NCBI GenBank assembly: GCA_016218825.1
Contig: JACRCV010000097.1
Coordinates: 1 to 50,150 of the forward strand
Source: Deltaproteobacteria bacterium
GTDB taxonomy: Bacteria; Myxococcota; XYA12-FULL-58-9
DNA: 50,150 bases
Direction of reading: 5' to 3'
Part shown: positions 24,528 to 33,660 of the stretch, piece after piece
Position numbering within the stretch: position 1 is the first letter of the stretch
Layout: the number at the start of each line of letters is the position of its first letter
Notes under the pieces: generated by a model
What the model was told of the DNA's origin: nothing
The model's database searches: none
Seen by the model: only the letters and a program-made list of their open reading frames with translations
Program-made: the position numbers and the translations under genes

Positions 24528-25094
24528 ATGGGAGGCCTTGTGACTCGGGGCCCCAACCGCAACAGTGATGCCCCTTCGTCGGCAGCCTGGGGTGCTAGAA
24601 ACAAGTCCGCTGCCACCGCGACGACGGCTGACTCGAGCGCGGAGCATCGCCGCAAGCTGGAGGCGTTGTTCGGCGGCGGCGCGAGCGCGCCTGCCGGTAA
24701 CGCCCTCGCGCCGGCTCGGGCGCCGGAGCGGGAGAAGGTGTTCTCCAGTCCCCGCAAGTCGACCGGCCGGGCGCCGTCGGAGTACCGCCTGCGCCTGGAG
24801 CGCCTGCGTGCCGCCCGCGAGGTCGAGGAGATCCGCGAGGCCGCGGACGCCTTCCTCGGCCACCATCAGCTCCCGGACGACCCCGACATCCTCTACAAGC
24901 TCCTGCAGCACCCCACCGAGAAGGTCGTGCGCGAGGCGCTCGGACAGATCTCGTCGTTGCTCATCCAAGGGCGGGTGTCGAACACCGTGCTGCTCGAGAA
25001 CTACCTCGGCGCCCTCACCGAGCGGGTCGTGGAAGCCTCGACACGGTCCTACGTCGACGGCATCCGCGCCCAGGTCGCGCAGCTCAAGAAGTAG
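24528..25094 (+). CDS. Unknown protein with C-terminal helical-repeat-like domain
   Basis: A 188-residue protein (184 from the alternative start). The N-terminal ~85 residues look disordered (Ser/Ala/Gly/Pro-rich). From ~95 a compact helical region follows (RLRLERLRAAREVEEIREAA; LPDDPDILYKLLQHPTEKVV; REALGQISSLLIQGR) that resembles one or two HEAT/armadillo-like repeats. No catalytic motif and no signal peptide or membrane segment is visible. The ATG at 24528 lacks a ribosome-binding site, whereas GTG at 24540 has GGAGG 4 nt before it; either may be used. It converges with the zinc-ribbon gene, with a 47-bp gap. I do not recognise it. Confidence 0.65.
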   Translation: MGGLVTRGPNRNSDAPSSAAWGARNKSAATATTADSSAEHRRKLEALFGGGASAPAGNALAPARAPEREKVFSSPRKSTGRAPSEYRLRLERLRAAREVEEIREAADAFLGHHQLPDDPDILYKLLQHPTEKVVREALGQISSLLIQGRVSNTVLLENYLGALTERVVEASTRSYVDGIRAQVAQLKK

Positions 25095-25141
25095 ATCGCG
25101 CGCCGCGCCGTCCGCACCCTCCGGACGCCCGCCGGCGGCCG

Positions 25142-26572
25142 TCACTTCTTCTTGGGCCTCTTCGGCTTCTTCACCGGCTTCTTGGGCTTGGCGGCGCCGC
25201 GGCTGTCGTCGGCGCGGGCCGCGTCGTCAGCGCTCGCGTCGCTGGACGCGTCGAGCACCACCGGCGCGTTGCCGGGGGTCGCCACGGCCCCGAGGTTCCC
25301 CTCGCACCCGAGCACGCAGCCGTTCAACTGCCGCTGGCACTGGTCCAGACACTTGCTCTCGTCGGGCTCGGTGCCGCAGACCTCCCGACACGAATCGAAC
25401 TGCGATTGCGCCCGGCCGTTGCAGGCGTCGGCGTCGGGCTCGAGCGGCGACTGCCGGCAGCCGACGAACGCCACCCCGGCCCGGGCGATCGGGCGATGCA
25501 CCGAGAGCGCCTCCCCCGACACGTAGCCGACGCGCCCGGTGATGTCGGCGACCAACACGTAGTGTCCAGGCTCGCCGCCCGCGAGCAAGCGCACCTCTTC
25601 GCCGCGCTGCAGCTCACCGACCTTCGGGTACGCCTCCTCGGAGCCGGGGCCGGCCAACATCGGCGCGCGCTCCTCGAGAAACATGATCGGCGGCGCCCCG
25701 GGCAGAAGGACCGCGACCAGGACGCCGAGCGCGACGAGCGCCACCAGAGCGAGGCCGGCGAAGATCGCGACGCGGTGCTTGGGCTTCTGGCCGAGCACGA
25801 AGGCCCACAGGCTCACGAGCCAGGCGACGAGCGCCTGAACCGGGAACGGCGGCAACGCGGCAACCCCAGGCGGCGCACCGCGGCGCGGCGTGGTCGTCTC
25901 GCCGCCGGTGTTGCGCGCCCGCGGCGGCTCCTCGTCGAAGAACAGGCCGGTGCCCGGCACCGAGATCTCGCTCTCCAGCACGCCGATGCTGGCGCTCTGC
26001 CGGCGGCTGTTCGCAGGCGTCGCGATCGGCGGCTCGGTGGGCTCGTTCCCGGTGAGGACCTCCGCCGGCCGCGCCGAGGCCACGGAGAGCAACGCCGGCG
26101 CGATGACCGTCCGCACGTCTTCTTGCGGCCGCTCGGGCGACAGCGGCGTCGGCGTGCCGCCGTCGGCCTGCATGAGGTCGAGCTGGGCGCGCAGCTGCGA
26201 CGCGGTGGCGCGGATCGTCCGATCGCTGCCCTGGGCGGCCGATCCGGCGACGATGGTGGCGGCGGTGTTGAACGCGCCCTTGTGGGCGGCGGTGACCTCG
26301 AGCGGGATCGTGCGGATCTCGGTCGACGCGAGGTGGAAATCGGTGACCGGCACTCGCGGCGCGGGCTTCAGGGGCGCCGGCGCCAGCGCCGCCGCGCTCG
26401 CCGTCACCTCGGCCGGTGGCGGGGTATTCGGGGTGGTGTCACCGCCCCCGGCGCTCGGCGCCAAGTAGACGAAATCCTTGCCGCAGCGACGGCAGACCAG
26501 AGCCGCACCACCACTCACGTCGCGCTCCGGCTTGGAGTGGGCGGTCTTGCAGTGCGGGCATTCGACGATCAC
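25142..26572 (-). CDS. Zinc-ribbon membrane protein with periplasmic SH3-like and Cys-rich region
   Basis: A 476-residue protein. The N-terminus is an MJ0042-type zinc ribbon (CPHC...CRRC, residues 5-33). A ~200-residue Pro/Ala/Thr-rich linker follows, then one transmembrane helix (~250-275, VAIFAGLALVALVALGVLVA). Beyond it lie a bacterial SH3-like domain (~290-345, GELQRGEEVRLL...GRVGYVSGEAL) and a segment with eight or more cysteines (~350-415, CNGRAQSQFDSCREVC...CLDQCQRQLNGC). The end is basic and Lys/Pro-rich. The layout implies a cytoplasmic sensor or scaffold linked through the membrane to a disulfide-rich periplasmic module. GltJ of gliding bacteria also begins with a zinc ribbon, but this protein lacks the TonB-like C-terminus. 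Function unknown. Confidence 0.7.
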   Translation of the reverse strand: MIVECPHCKTAHSKPERDVSGGAALVCRRCGKDFVYLAPSAGGGDTTPNTPPPAEVTASAAALAPAPLKPAPRVPVTDFHLASTEIRTIPLEVTAAHKGAFNTAATIVAGSAAQGSDRTIRATASQLRAQLDLMQADGGTPTPLSPERPQEDVRTVIAPALLSVASARPAEVLTGNEPTEPPIATPANSRRQSASIGVLESEISVPGTGLFFDEEPPRARNTGGETTTPRRGAPPGVAALPPFPVQALVAWLVSLWAFVLGQKPKHRVAIFAGLALVALVALGVLVAVLLPGAPPIMFLEERAPMLAGPGSEEAYPKVGELQRGEEVRLLAGGEPGHYVLVADITGRVGYVSGEALSVHRPIARAGVAFVGCRQSPLEPDADACNGRAQSQFDSCREVCGTEPDESKCLDQCQRQLNGCVLGCEGNLGAVATPGNAPVVLDASSDASADDAARADDSRGAAKPKKPVKKPKRPKKK

Positions 26573-26621
26573 GGTCGAAACATGGTAATCGAACGCCGGC
26601 CGGAATCAAGTCGGCGCGGGC

Positions 26622-27482
26622 CTACGCGAGGCGCCAGGCCACGAAGATCAGGCCGCCGCTCACGAGCGCCGCGACGAGCTGCAGCGCCGGCTTGAGCGGC
26701 GCCGCCGGCAACAGCGCCCCCAAGGCCAGGCCGGCGACGAAGCCGCCGACGTGCGCGTGGATGTTCGCCCGCGGGCTGAAGGCGGTGAACGCCAACAACA
26801 GCACACCGCCGGCAAACGCCCGCAGGCGCTCGCGGCCGACGAGCCCCGCGGTGTCGCGGTAGCGGACCGCATGCCCGGCGGCGGCGCCCAAGAGGCCGAA
26901 CAGGCCCCCAGAGGCGCCGACGGTGACCCAGGCGTCCGAGAGCGCGACGCCGACCACGAAGCCCACGACCGCGGTCAAGAGCCACACGCCAAGGGTGACG
27001 CCGGTCCCGAAGCGCTCCGCCGCGCCCCAGGCGAGCACCAGGAAGAAGCTGGCGTTGCTCGCGGCGTGCATCAGATCGGCGTGCAGCGTCGCCGCGGTGA
27101 TCAGGCGCCACCAGTCCCCGGCCACCAGGCGCTCGATGTCCAGCGCCCCGCGCCCGGCCCAGTCGCGCGCCGCGCCGCTTCCCGAGGTGATGGCGAAGAA
27201 CACCAGGGTCAACATCGTGAGCCCGACGGCCAAGGCCAAAGGCGGCTGCAACAAGAGCGCCACGTGCGCCCCGACCGGCGACCGGGCCTCGCGGCGGCGC
27301 AGCTCTTCGCCCAAGACCTCCGAGAGGGCGCGCGCGGCGCGCTCGAGGTCCGACGTCGGTACGTCCAAGTGCGCCGCGCTCGTGCCCGGGATCGGGGTCC
27401 AGCGCGACGGGATACCCTCGGCGAGCAGGACGGCCTCGCACTGAGTCATCCACCAGGTGTCCGATGTGGCGAGTAGATCCAT
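26622..27482 (-). CDS. Rhomboid intramembrane serine protease with N-terminal DUF2007-like domain
   Basis: A 286-residue protein. Residues ~1-65 resemble the small DUF2007 'signal-transducing' domain (CEAVLLAEGIP...DVPTSDLERAARAL). A six-helix rhomboid core follows from ~78. Landmarks are the catalytic Ser in VGASGGLFG (~197) and the catalytic His in NIHAHVGGFVAG (~246), plus ATLHADLMHAASNASFF, which matches the conserved His/Asn region of helix 2 that forms the oxyanion hole. It would cleave membrane-spanning substrates within the inner membrane. The ATG at 27482 has no evident ribosome-binding site. The gene diverges from queF with a 47-bp gap. Regulation by ligand binding to the N-terminal domain is speculation. 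Confidence 0.82.
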   Translation of the reverse strand: MDLLATSDTWWMTQCEAVLLAEGIPSRWTPIPGTSAAHLDVPTSDLERAARALSEVLGEELRRREARSPVGAHVALLLQPPLALAVGLTMLTLVFFAITSGSGAARDWAGRGALDIERLVAGDWWRLITAATLHADLMHAASNASFFLVLAWGAAERFGTGVTLGVWLLTAVVGFVVGVALSDAWVTVGASGGLFGLLGAAAGHAVRYRDTAGLVGRERLRAFAGGVLLLAFTAFSPRANIHAHVGGFVAGLALGALLPAAPLKPALQLVAALVSGGLIFVAWRLA

Positions 27483-27529
27483 GATGCGGGCGCTGGTCTT
27501 CGCCGCGCATCGTGTCTATACCATAGCGC

Positions 27530-27907
27530 GTGACGACGAAACCTTCTCGCCTCCTTGCGACCTTCCCGAACCCGAAGCGCGACCGGCGCTACGAGATCCG
27601 CTTCGAGACCCCGGAGTTCACCTGTCGCTGCCCGATGACCGGGCAGCCGGACTTCGCGACGCTCTGCATCCGCTACCTCCCGGACCGCCTGTGCGTCGAG
27701 CTCAAGAGCCTCAAGCTCTACCTGTGGTCGTTTCGTGACGAGGGACACTTTCACGAGGCGGTGACCAATCAGATCCTCGACGACCTCGTGGCGCTCTTGC
27801 GACCGCGCTTCATGACCATCGAGGGCTGCTTCAACGTCCGCGGCGGTATCAGCACCACGGTCATCGCCACCCACGAAGGCAATTCAAAAACCCGGGCCCG
27901 CGGCTAG
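27530..27907 (+). CDS. queF: NADPH-dependent 7-cyano-7-deazaguanine (preQ0) reductase
   Basis: A 125-residue type I QueF (unimodular, T-fold). The nucleophile is Cys34 in [11 protein letters not shown], with Asp41 in the same motif. The NADPH-binding signature is [16 protein letters not shown] at ~57-72, and [11 protein letters not shown] is the next conserved helix. It reduces the nitrile preQ0 to the amine preQ1 on the queuosine route of tRNA modification. A GTG start fits the family's N-terminus; no clear ribosome-binding site is seen. No other queuosine genes are here. hemL follows 23 bp downstream in the same direction. Confidence 0.93.
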   Translation: MTTKPSRLLATFPNPKRDRRYEIRFETPEFTCRCPMTGQPDFATLCIRYLPDRLCVELKSLKLYLWSFRDEGHFHEAVTNQILDDLVALLRPRFMTIEGCFNVRGGISTTVIATHEGNSKTRARG

Positions 27908-27930
27908 GGCCCAACCATCCCGAGGCTGTC

Positions 27931-29232
27931 ATGCGACGCGAGCGTTCCACCAAGCTCTTCGAGCGTGCCGTCAAGCTCATCCCCGGCGGCGTCAACTCGC
28001 CGGTGCGCGCCTTCAAGGCGGTCGGCGGCAACCCGATCTTCATCAGCCGCGGCGAAGGACCGTTCATCCACGACGCCGACGGCAACCGCTACATCGACTA
28101 CGTCTGCTCCTGGGGCCCGTTGATCCTGGGGCACGCGCCGGCGGCAGTGCTCGACGCCATCGGCCGCGCCGCCAAAGACGGTACCAGCTTCGGCTGGGCG
28201 ACGGCGCGCGAGGTCGAGCTCGCCGAGAGGGTCGCGAACGCCGTGCCCTCCGTGGAGCGGGTGCGCTTCGTCAACTCCGGCACCGAGGCGACGATGAGCG
28301 CCTTGCGCCTGGCGCGCGGCTTCACCGGCCGCGACCGGGTGCTGAAGTTCTCCGGCTGCTACCACGGCCACGCCGACGCCTTCCTCTCGGAAGCCGGCAG
28401 CGGCGTCGCCACCCTCGGCATTCCCGGCTCTGCCGGCGTCCCGGTGGGCGCCGCCAAAGACACCCTCACGGCGCCCTACAACGATCTGGAGCAGACCCGC
28501 GAGCTGTTCGCGACCGTCGGCGGCGAGATCGCCGCGGTCATCGTCGAGCCGGTCGCCTGCAACATGGGCCTGGTGCCGCCCCAGGACGGCTTCCTCCCCG
28601 GGCTGCGCGAGCTGTGCGACGCGCACGGCGCGCTCTTGATCTTCGACGAGGTCATCACCGGCTTTCGCCTCGGGCTCGCCGGCGCGCAGGGCTACTACAA
28701 AGTTCGCCCCGACCTGTCGACCTTCGGCAAGGTGATCGGCGGCGGCTTGCCGGTCGGCGCCTATGGCGGCCGCGCCGACATCATGGAGAAGGTGGCGCCG
28801 CTCGGGCCGGTCTACCAGGCGGGGACCCTCTCCGGAAACCCGCTGGCGATGGCCGCCGGCCTCGCGACCCTCGAGGCGTTGTCCCGCCCCAGCTTCTACG
28901 ACGATCTCGAGCGCGTAAGCGCGGCGCTCGCGACCGGCCTCAGCGAGGTCCTCGGCAAGCACGACCACATCGCCCGCTTCGATCGCGTCGCCTCGATCTT
29001 CTACCTGTGGTTCAAGGCCAACGCCGACCACCCGGCGCGTGACTACGCCGAGATCAAGACCGCGGACGCCGGCCTCTACGGCAAGTTCTTCAACGCCCTG
29101 CTGCAACAGGGCGTCGCACTGGCGCCGTCGGCCTTCGAGGTCGGCTTCGTCTCCAGCAGCCACCAGCAGACGCACGTCGACGCGACCCTGACCGCGGTCG
29201 ATCGGGCCTTAGAGCAGATCCGCGGCCGCTAG
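27931..29232 (+). CDS. hemL: Glutamate-1-semialdehyde 2,1-aminomutase
   Basis: A 433-residue PLP enzyme of the class III aminotransferase fold. PLP-site motifs include FVNSGTEATMSALRLARG, SGCYHGHADAF and FDEVITGFR. The Schiff-base lysine is Lys267 (FGKVIGGGLPVGAYGG). The sequence is typical of HemL throughout, including GAYGGRADIMEKVAPLGPVY and AGTLSGNPLAMAAG. It converts glutamate-1-semialdehyde to 5-aminolevulinate in the C5 tetrapyrrole pathway. GAGG lies 5 nt before the ATG. It converges with the FG-GAP gene with an 11-bp gap. Confidence 0.96.
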   Translation: MRRERSTKLFERAVKLIPGGVNSPVRAFKAVGGNPIFISRGEGPFIHDADGNRYIDYVCSWGPLILGHAPAAVLDAIGRAAKDGTSFGWATAREVELAERVANAVPSVERVRFVNSGTEATMSALRLARGFTGRDRVLKFSGCYHGHADAFLSEAGSGVATLGIPGSAGVPVGAAKDTLTAPYNDLEQTRELFATVGGEIAAVIVEPVACNMGLVPPQDGFLPGLRELCDAHGALLIFDEVITGFRLGLAGAQGYYKVRPDLSTFGKVIGGGLPVGAYGGRADIMEKVAPLGPVYQAGTLSGNPLAMAAGLATLEALSRPSFYDDLERVSAALATGLSEVLGKHDHIARFDRVASIFYLWFKANADHPARDYAEIKTADAGLYGKFFNALLQQGVALAPSAFEVGFVSSSHQQTHVDATLTAVDRALEQIRGR

Positions 29233-29243
29233 AGTCGCTGGAC

Positions 29244-32200
29244 TCAGGGGGAGCCCCGCACCACGACGTCGGCCGAGACCGCGGCCGCGCCGTTCGCGGC
29301 GTTGTCGGCGGGGGTCACCTCGCAGCGCCAGAGGTCGTTCAGCTTCACGAGCCGGCCGGGGACGTTGGTCGACGACGGCGAGAACGGCTGCGCCACACCG
29401 TCCTTCGACCAGACGTAGCGGTAGTGCACCGGATCGCCGTCGATGTCTTTGGACTCGGCGTCGATCACGCAGGCGAGCTCCTGCCCGGGCCTCGGACCCT
29501 CCGGGGTCACCTTCACCCGCGGCGGCGTCGGCGCCGAGTTCCGGACCACGGTCTTCGCGAGCACCGGACCGGAGGTCGCGCTGCCGTCGCTCACCGTGAC
29601 CTCACACTGCCAGGTCTCGCCCCGCTTGGTCGCCGCGGCCGACACCACGCTCGACGGCGCAGCGCCCTTGGCGCCCGGCGCCGCGGTCGCCGCGTAGCGC
29701 TTGCCGTCCACCGTCCACGCGAAGGCGTAGGTCAGCGGATCGAGATCGGCGTCGACCGCCGGGCGGCTGAGAGCGCAGACCAGATCGGCCTCGGTTCCCG
29801 GGGACGCCGGCGTGATCGTCGCCACCGGCCGCTCCGGCGGCGTGTTAGCCACCGTGACCGGCGCCGACCTGGCGACCGCCGCCACCAGCTCGCCGTCGAA
29901 GGCGGCCATCTCGCATTGCCAGCTCTGACCCTTCTTGGTACGCGCCGCCGGCACCGAGTCTTGGCCGGGGGCGAGCGGCGCCGGCTGGCCATCGACCAAC
30001 CAACGGCTGCGGTAGCTCAACAGATCGCCGTCCGGGTCGGTGCCGTCGACGGTGCGCTTGCACGTCAGATTGTCGGTGGCCCGCGGCGCCGCGGGCTCGA
30101 TCGCGAGGCGCGGCGGCGCCGGCACGTGGTTCTGCACCCAGAGCTCGGCGACCGCGGCCTCGCCTTCTTCGTCGCCGTCGAACGCTTTGACCTCGACCCG
30201 CCAGTGTTGGCCTTTGCGGGCGTCGCCCGCGGCGAGCGCGCTCTTGCTCTGCGCCCAGGCGCTCATCGCGACGTCGTCCCTGTACCACCGATAGCGGTAG
30301 GTGAGGGTGTCGCCGTCCTTGTCGCTCGCCTCGCGGACGATCTTCACCTCGCTCTGCTCGGTGACCGTCGGCCGCTCGAGGGAGAGCGCGATCTCCGGGG
30401 CCGCCGGCGGCGTGTTGCGGATCCCGAAGCGCAACGTCGCCAGCGGCCCGTCGACCTCGCCGTCGGTCGCCAGGATCGCTACCTCCCACTGCTCGCCCTT
30501 CTTGGTGTCGGCCGCGGCGAGCCCGGCCTTGTTGTCGCGAAATCCGGCCGGCTTGCCGTCGCGGCGCCACAGATAGCGCAGCGTCAGGGCGTCGCCGTCG
30601 TCGTCCTTGGCGGCGACCCGAATCCGCGGCGTGATCGGCTCGTCGGTCGCGAACTGGTAGCGCGGCAGATCGACGTCGGGTCGGGTCGGCGGCGAGTTCT
30701 CGATCCGCGTCTCCACCGTCACCGCGGCGCCGTCCGCCTCGCCGTCGAACGGGGTGACCGTCAGAGACCAACGCTGGCCCTTCTTGGTCTCCTGGCTCGC
30801 GACCGTGGTCGGCAGCTCGACCTTGAGGCCGTCTTTCGCCCATTGGTGCTTCAGGCGCACCGCGTCCCGATCCGCGTCCGCCACCTCTTTCGCCAGCCCG
30901 AGCACCAGATCGTCGGCGGTCTTCGGATGCGGCGGCCAGATCACGACGGTCGGCGCCGGGGGCGCGGTGTTGACCGCGGTCGCGACCACGCTCGCCTTGG
31001 CGCCCGGCTCTTGATCGTCGTGCGCGGTCACCTCGACCTCGAGGCGCTGGTGCTTGCGCAAGGCGCGCGGCGGCACGCTCGCCAGCGTGTCTGCCAAGGC
31101 GAAGGGCGCACCGTCGATCGAGTAGCGGTAGGTGTAGGTGACGACGTCGCCGTCGGCGTCGGGCGCGGCGCGGGCAATCTTCACGGTGGCGACGTCGTCG
31201 ATGCGCGGCGCCGCCGGCTCCAGCGCGACCTTGAAGTCGGCGGGCGGAGTGTTGCGGATCTGGACCGACGCCGTCGCCGGCGCGCCCTCGATCTCGCCGT
31301 CGAAGGGCACGACGATCACCTGCCAGACCTCGTTCTTCACCGTCAGGCTCGGCTCGACCCGGGTGGCGGTGACCGGGAGCCGCTGCGGGCGATCGTTCTT
31401 CAGCCACGCCTGCCGATACTCGATGCGGTCGCCGTCGGCGTCACTGCTCGCGCGGCTCACCGCGACCTCGAGGGTGTCGGTGGTGCGCGGCGTCTCCGGG
31501 CTGAGCTTGATCTCGGGACGCTGCGGCGCGGTGTTCAGGACCTCGACGCCGGTGCTCTTGAAGACGCGGCTCAGCACCCCGCTGTCGCCGTAGGCCTTGA
31601 AGTTCGCCCCCTCTTGGACGCTGTAGCTCCAGCGCTGGTGCTTCTCGGTCTCGCTGGCCGGGATCTCGCGCTTGTTGTCGAACGCCGCCTGACGGGCGCC
31701 GTCCTTGAACCACCGGATCTGGGTGTCGCGCTCCGGCTCCCGGTCGAGATCGAAGTAGGTGTACTTGACCACCAGCGCCTCGGTGGTGAGCGGCTTGATG
31801 TTGGCGAGCTGCAGATCTTTGAAGCGCGCCGGGTTCGGCGCGTGCCGGCCCGAGCGCTGCGGATCGTGGCCGACCATCGGCCAGTCGGCGATCGCCGCCT
31901 CCGCTTTGCCGGTCGCTTGCACCAACGCCACGTGGATCGCGGGCTCGGGCCCGGCGACCACCACCTCGAGGACACCGTCGCCGTTCAGGTCACCGACCGC
32001 CGGCGCTCCCTGGGCGCGACCCTCGATCTCGAGGGCGCGCTCGGCGCCCGCCGCGGTGAGCAAACGCAACACCCCGTCGTCGCCGGCGATCAAGATCTCG
32101 GGCCGGCCGTCGCGGTCCATGTCGGCGATCGCGGCGTCGGCGTCGAAGCGCGCCGGGGTGACGAGCGGAAAGCCCTCGAGCGCCTTGCCGGCCCCGGTCC

Positions 32201-33116
32201 CGGCGTAGACGCTCTTGTCGCCGGAGCCCACGACCCAATCGAGCACCCGGTCGTCGTTAAGGTCCGCGAGCGCGACGCCGGCGTAGATCCGATAGCCGCT
32301 GTCGACCGGAAAACCGGCGAGGCCGTTGCCGGCCGCGTCGACCGCGTGGATCTTGAAGTCCTGCGAGCCGAAGACGATCTCCGCCTTGCCGTCGTCGTTG
32401 ATGTCGCCGACCGCCGGCACGCCGCTCAAACGAAACGACATCTTGTACGGGAAGCCGCGCCGCGGTTGGCCCTTGAGGTCGAAGACGTACAGGCGCGAGT
32501 CGCCGCCGCCGGTGATGAGCTCGAGGCTGCCGTCCAGATCGAGATCCGCCACCGCGACGCCGCCCTCCGCCCCCCGGCCAATCTTCGCCAGAGCCTTGGG
32601 CGCGCCGCCGGCGCCAGCGACGAGCAGCAGGCTGCCGGCGTCGGTCGTCAGCACGACGTCGAAGCGCCGGGTGCCGGGCACCGGGACACAGGCGGGCGAG
32701 CTGCGCGGCATACCGTCCAGCGTCACCGGAAAGCCGGCGACCGGGGCGCCGCCCGCCGACAGCGCGTAGAGCTTGCGCGACGAGCCGCTGACCAGGATCT
32801 CGTTCTTGTTGTCGCCGTTCAGGTCACAGACCGCGGGGTTGGGCGCCAACGTCACCGGCACCGGCTGCGTCGCGTCGTGCAGGCTCATCGGAAAACCGGG
32901 TCGCATCTTGCCGTCGTTGGTCAGCGCGACCACGGTCTCGCCGGCGGCGGCGACGATCGACAACCGCCCGTCGCCGTCCAGGTCGGCGATCGTGACCCCC
33001 TTGACGGTGTTGCCGCGACCGAGAAGCACCGGAAACCCGGGCGCCTCCGCGGCCTGGAGCGGCACCGCGACGACAACGCCGGCGACGAACGGCAGACAGA
33101 GGTGGGCGTGGCTCAT
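29244..33116 (-). CDS. Secreted FG-GAP propeller protein with nine Ig-like repeats, last gene of the glt train
   Basis: A 1,290-residue protein with a signal peptide (LPFVAGVVVAVPLQAAEA). Residues ~25-410 hold at least seven FG-GAP/VCBS-type blades (IADLDGDGRLSIV, VCDLNGDNKNEIL, VADLDLDGSLELI, VGDINDDGKAEIV, ALADLNDDRVLDW, IADMDRDGRPEIL, VGDLNGDGVLEVV). Residues ~415-1290 are nine tandem Ig/Fn3-like units of ~90-100 aa. Each has a D-x-DGD turn, a Y-x-W-x-(D/K)DG strand, a TKKGQ.W motif and NTPP-type linkers. There is no lipobox and no obvious C-terminal sorting signal. The fold is that of an adhesin; its position behind gltDEFG suggests a surface or periplasmic part of the gliding machine, which is inference. 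It starts 54 bp after the cNMP-domain gene on the same strand. Confidence 0.85.
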   Translation of the reverse strand: MSHAHLCLPFVAGVVVAVPLQAAEAPGFPVLLGRGNTVKGVTIADLDGDGRLSIVAAAGETVVALTNDGKMRPGFPMSLHDATQPVPVTLAPNPAVCDLNGDNKNEILVSGSSRKLYALSAGGAPVAGFPVTLDGMPRSSPACVPVPGTRRFDVVLTTDAGSLLLVAGAGGAPKALAKIGRGAEGGVAVADLDLDGSLELITGGGDSRLYVFDLKGQPRRGFPYKMSFRLSGVPAVGDINDDGKAEIVFGSQDFKIHAVDAAGNGLAGFPVDSGYRIYAGVALADLNDDRVLDWVVGSGDKSVYAGTGAGKALEGFPLVTPARFDADAAIADMDRDGRPEILIAGDDGVLRLLTAAGAERALEIEGRAQGAPAVGDLNGDGVLEVVVAGPEPAIHVALVQATGKAEAAIADWPMVGHDPQRSGRHAPNPARFKDLQLANIKPLTTEALVVKYTYFDLDREPERDTQIRWFKDGARQAAFDNKREIPASETEKHQRWSYSVQEGANFKAYGDSGVLSRVFKSTGVEVLNTAPQRPEIKLSPETPRTTDTLEVAVSRASSDADGDRIEYRQAWLKNDRPQRLPVTATRVEPSLTVKNEVWQVIVVPFDGEIEGAPATASVQIRNTPPADFKVALEPAAPRIDDVATVKIARAAPDADGDVVTYTYRYSIDGAPFALADTLASVPPRALRKHQRLEVEVTAHDDQEPGAKASVVATAVNTAPPAPTVVIWPPHPKTADDLVLGLAKEVADADRDAVRLKHQWAKDGLKVELPTTVASQETKKGQRWSLTVTPFDGEADGAAVTVETRIENSPPTRPDVDLPRYQFATDEPITPRIRVAAKDDDGDALTLRYLWRRDGKPAGFRDNKAGLAAADTKKGEQWEVAILATDGEVDGPLATLRFGIRNTPPAAPEIALSLERPTVTEQSEVKIVREASDKDGDTLTYRYRWYRDDVAMSAWAQSKSALAAGDARKGQHWRVEVKAFDGDEEGEAAVAELWVQNHVPAPPRLAIEPAAPRATDNLTCKRTVDGTDPDGDLLSYRSRWLVDGQPAPLAPGQDSVPAARTKKGQSWQCEMAAFDGELVAAVARSAPVTVANTPPERPVATITPASPGTEADLVCALSRPAVDADLDPLTYAFAWTVDGKRYAATAAPGAKGAAPSSVVSAAATKRGETWQCEVTVSDGSATSGPVLAKTVVRNSAPTPPRVKVTPEGPRPGQELACVIDAESKDIDGDPVHYRYVWSKDGVAQPFSPSSTNVPGRLVKLNDLWRCEVTPADNAANGAAAVSADVVVRGSP

Positions 33117-33170
33117 TCTACTGCACCGGTCAACGTTCGTTGTGCCGAGGTCCCATGAGTGATCGACGAC

Positions 33171-33623
33171 TCAGAGCTTCTCCGCCAGGCGCTTGTTGAC
33201 CTCGCGCAGGCGTGAGCTCAGCACCCGCGCGATGTTGACCACCACCCAGGTGAAGCCGTTACGGAAGTTCTTCGCGAAGATGTGCAGGTTTTCGTTGGTG
33301 AGCTGCAACAGCACCGCCTTGGTCTTGGCGCGCACCGTGGCGCTGCGGTACTCCTTGTCGATGAGCGACATCTCGCCGAAGAACTGCGGCGCCTCGAGGG
33401 TCGCGATGGTCGCGAAGCCGGTGCCGGTGCGCCGGACGATCTCCACCGCACCCTTGGCGATCACGTAGAGGGCGTCACCGACCTCGCCCTCGTTGAAGAC
33501 CACGGCCGCGCCGTCGAACTCGCGCACCGCGAACAGCTCGGCGAGCATCGACAGCTCGTTCGGCAACAGGTTGTCGAACAGCGGCGACTCCGCCAACAGC
33601 TCTCTCTTCGTCTGAACGTCCAT
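33171..33623 (-). CDS. Stand-alone cyclic-nucleotide-binding domain protein
   Basis: A 150-residue protein consisting almost entirely of a CRP/PKA-type cNMP-binding domain: LFDNLLPNELSMLAELF helices, then the jelly-roll with GEVGDALYVIAKGAVEIVRR and the phosphate-binding cassette APQFFGEMSLIDKEYRSATVRA. The cassette keeps FGEM and RSATV, though the canonical Arg-Ala pair is Arg-Ser here. A C-terminal helix follows (VVNIARVLSSRLREVNKRLAEKL). No DNA-binding domain is present, so it is a regulatory subunit or protein-interaction module rather than a transcription factor. It sits within the glt gene train, between a coiled-coil protein and the secreted FG-GAP protein, 37 bp from its upstream neighbour. 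Control of gliding by a cyclic nucleotide is inferred from position only. Confidence 0.82.
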   Translation of the reverse strand: MDVQTKRELLAESPLFDNLLPNELSMLAELFAVREFDGAAVVFNEGEVGDALYVIAKGAVEIVRRTGTGFATIATLEAPQFFGEMSLIDKEYRSATVRAKTKAVLLQLTNENLHIFAKNFRNGFTWVVVNIARVLSSRLREVNKRLAEKL

Positions 33624-33660
33624 AGACCCCTCGTTCCCGTAGCGGCTCGCGAGTCTGAGC

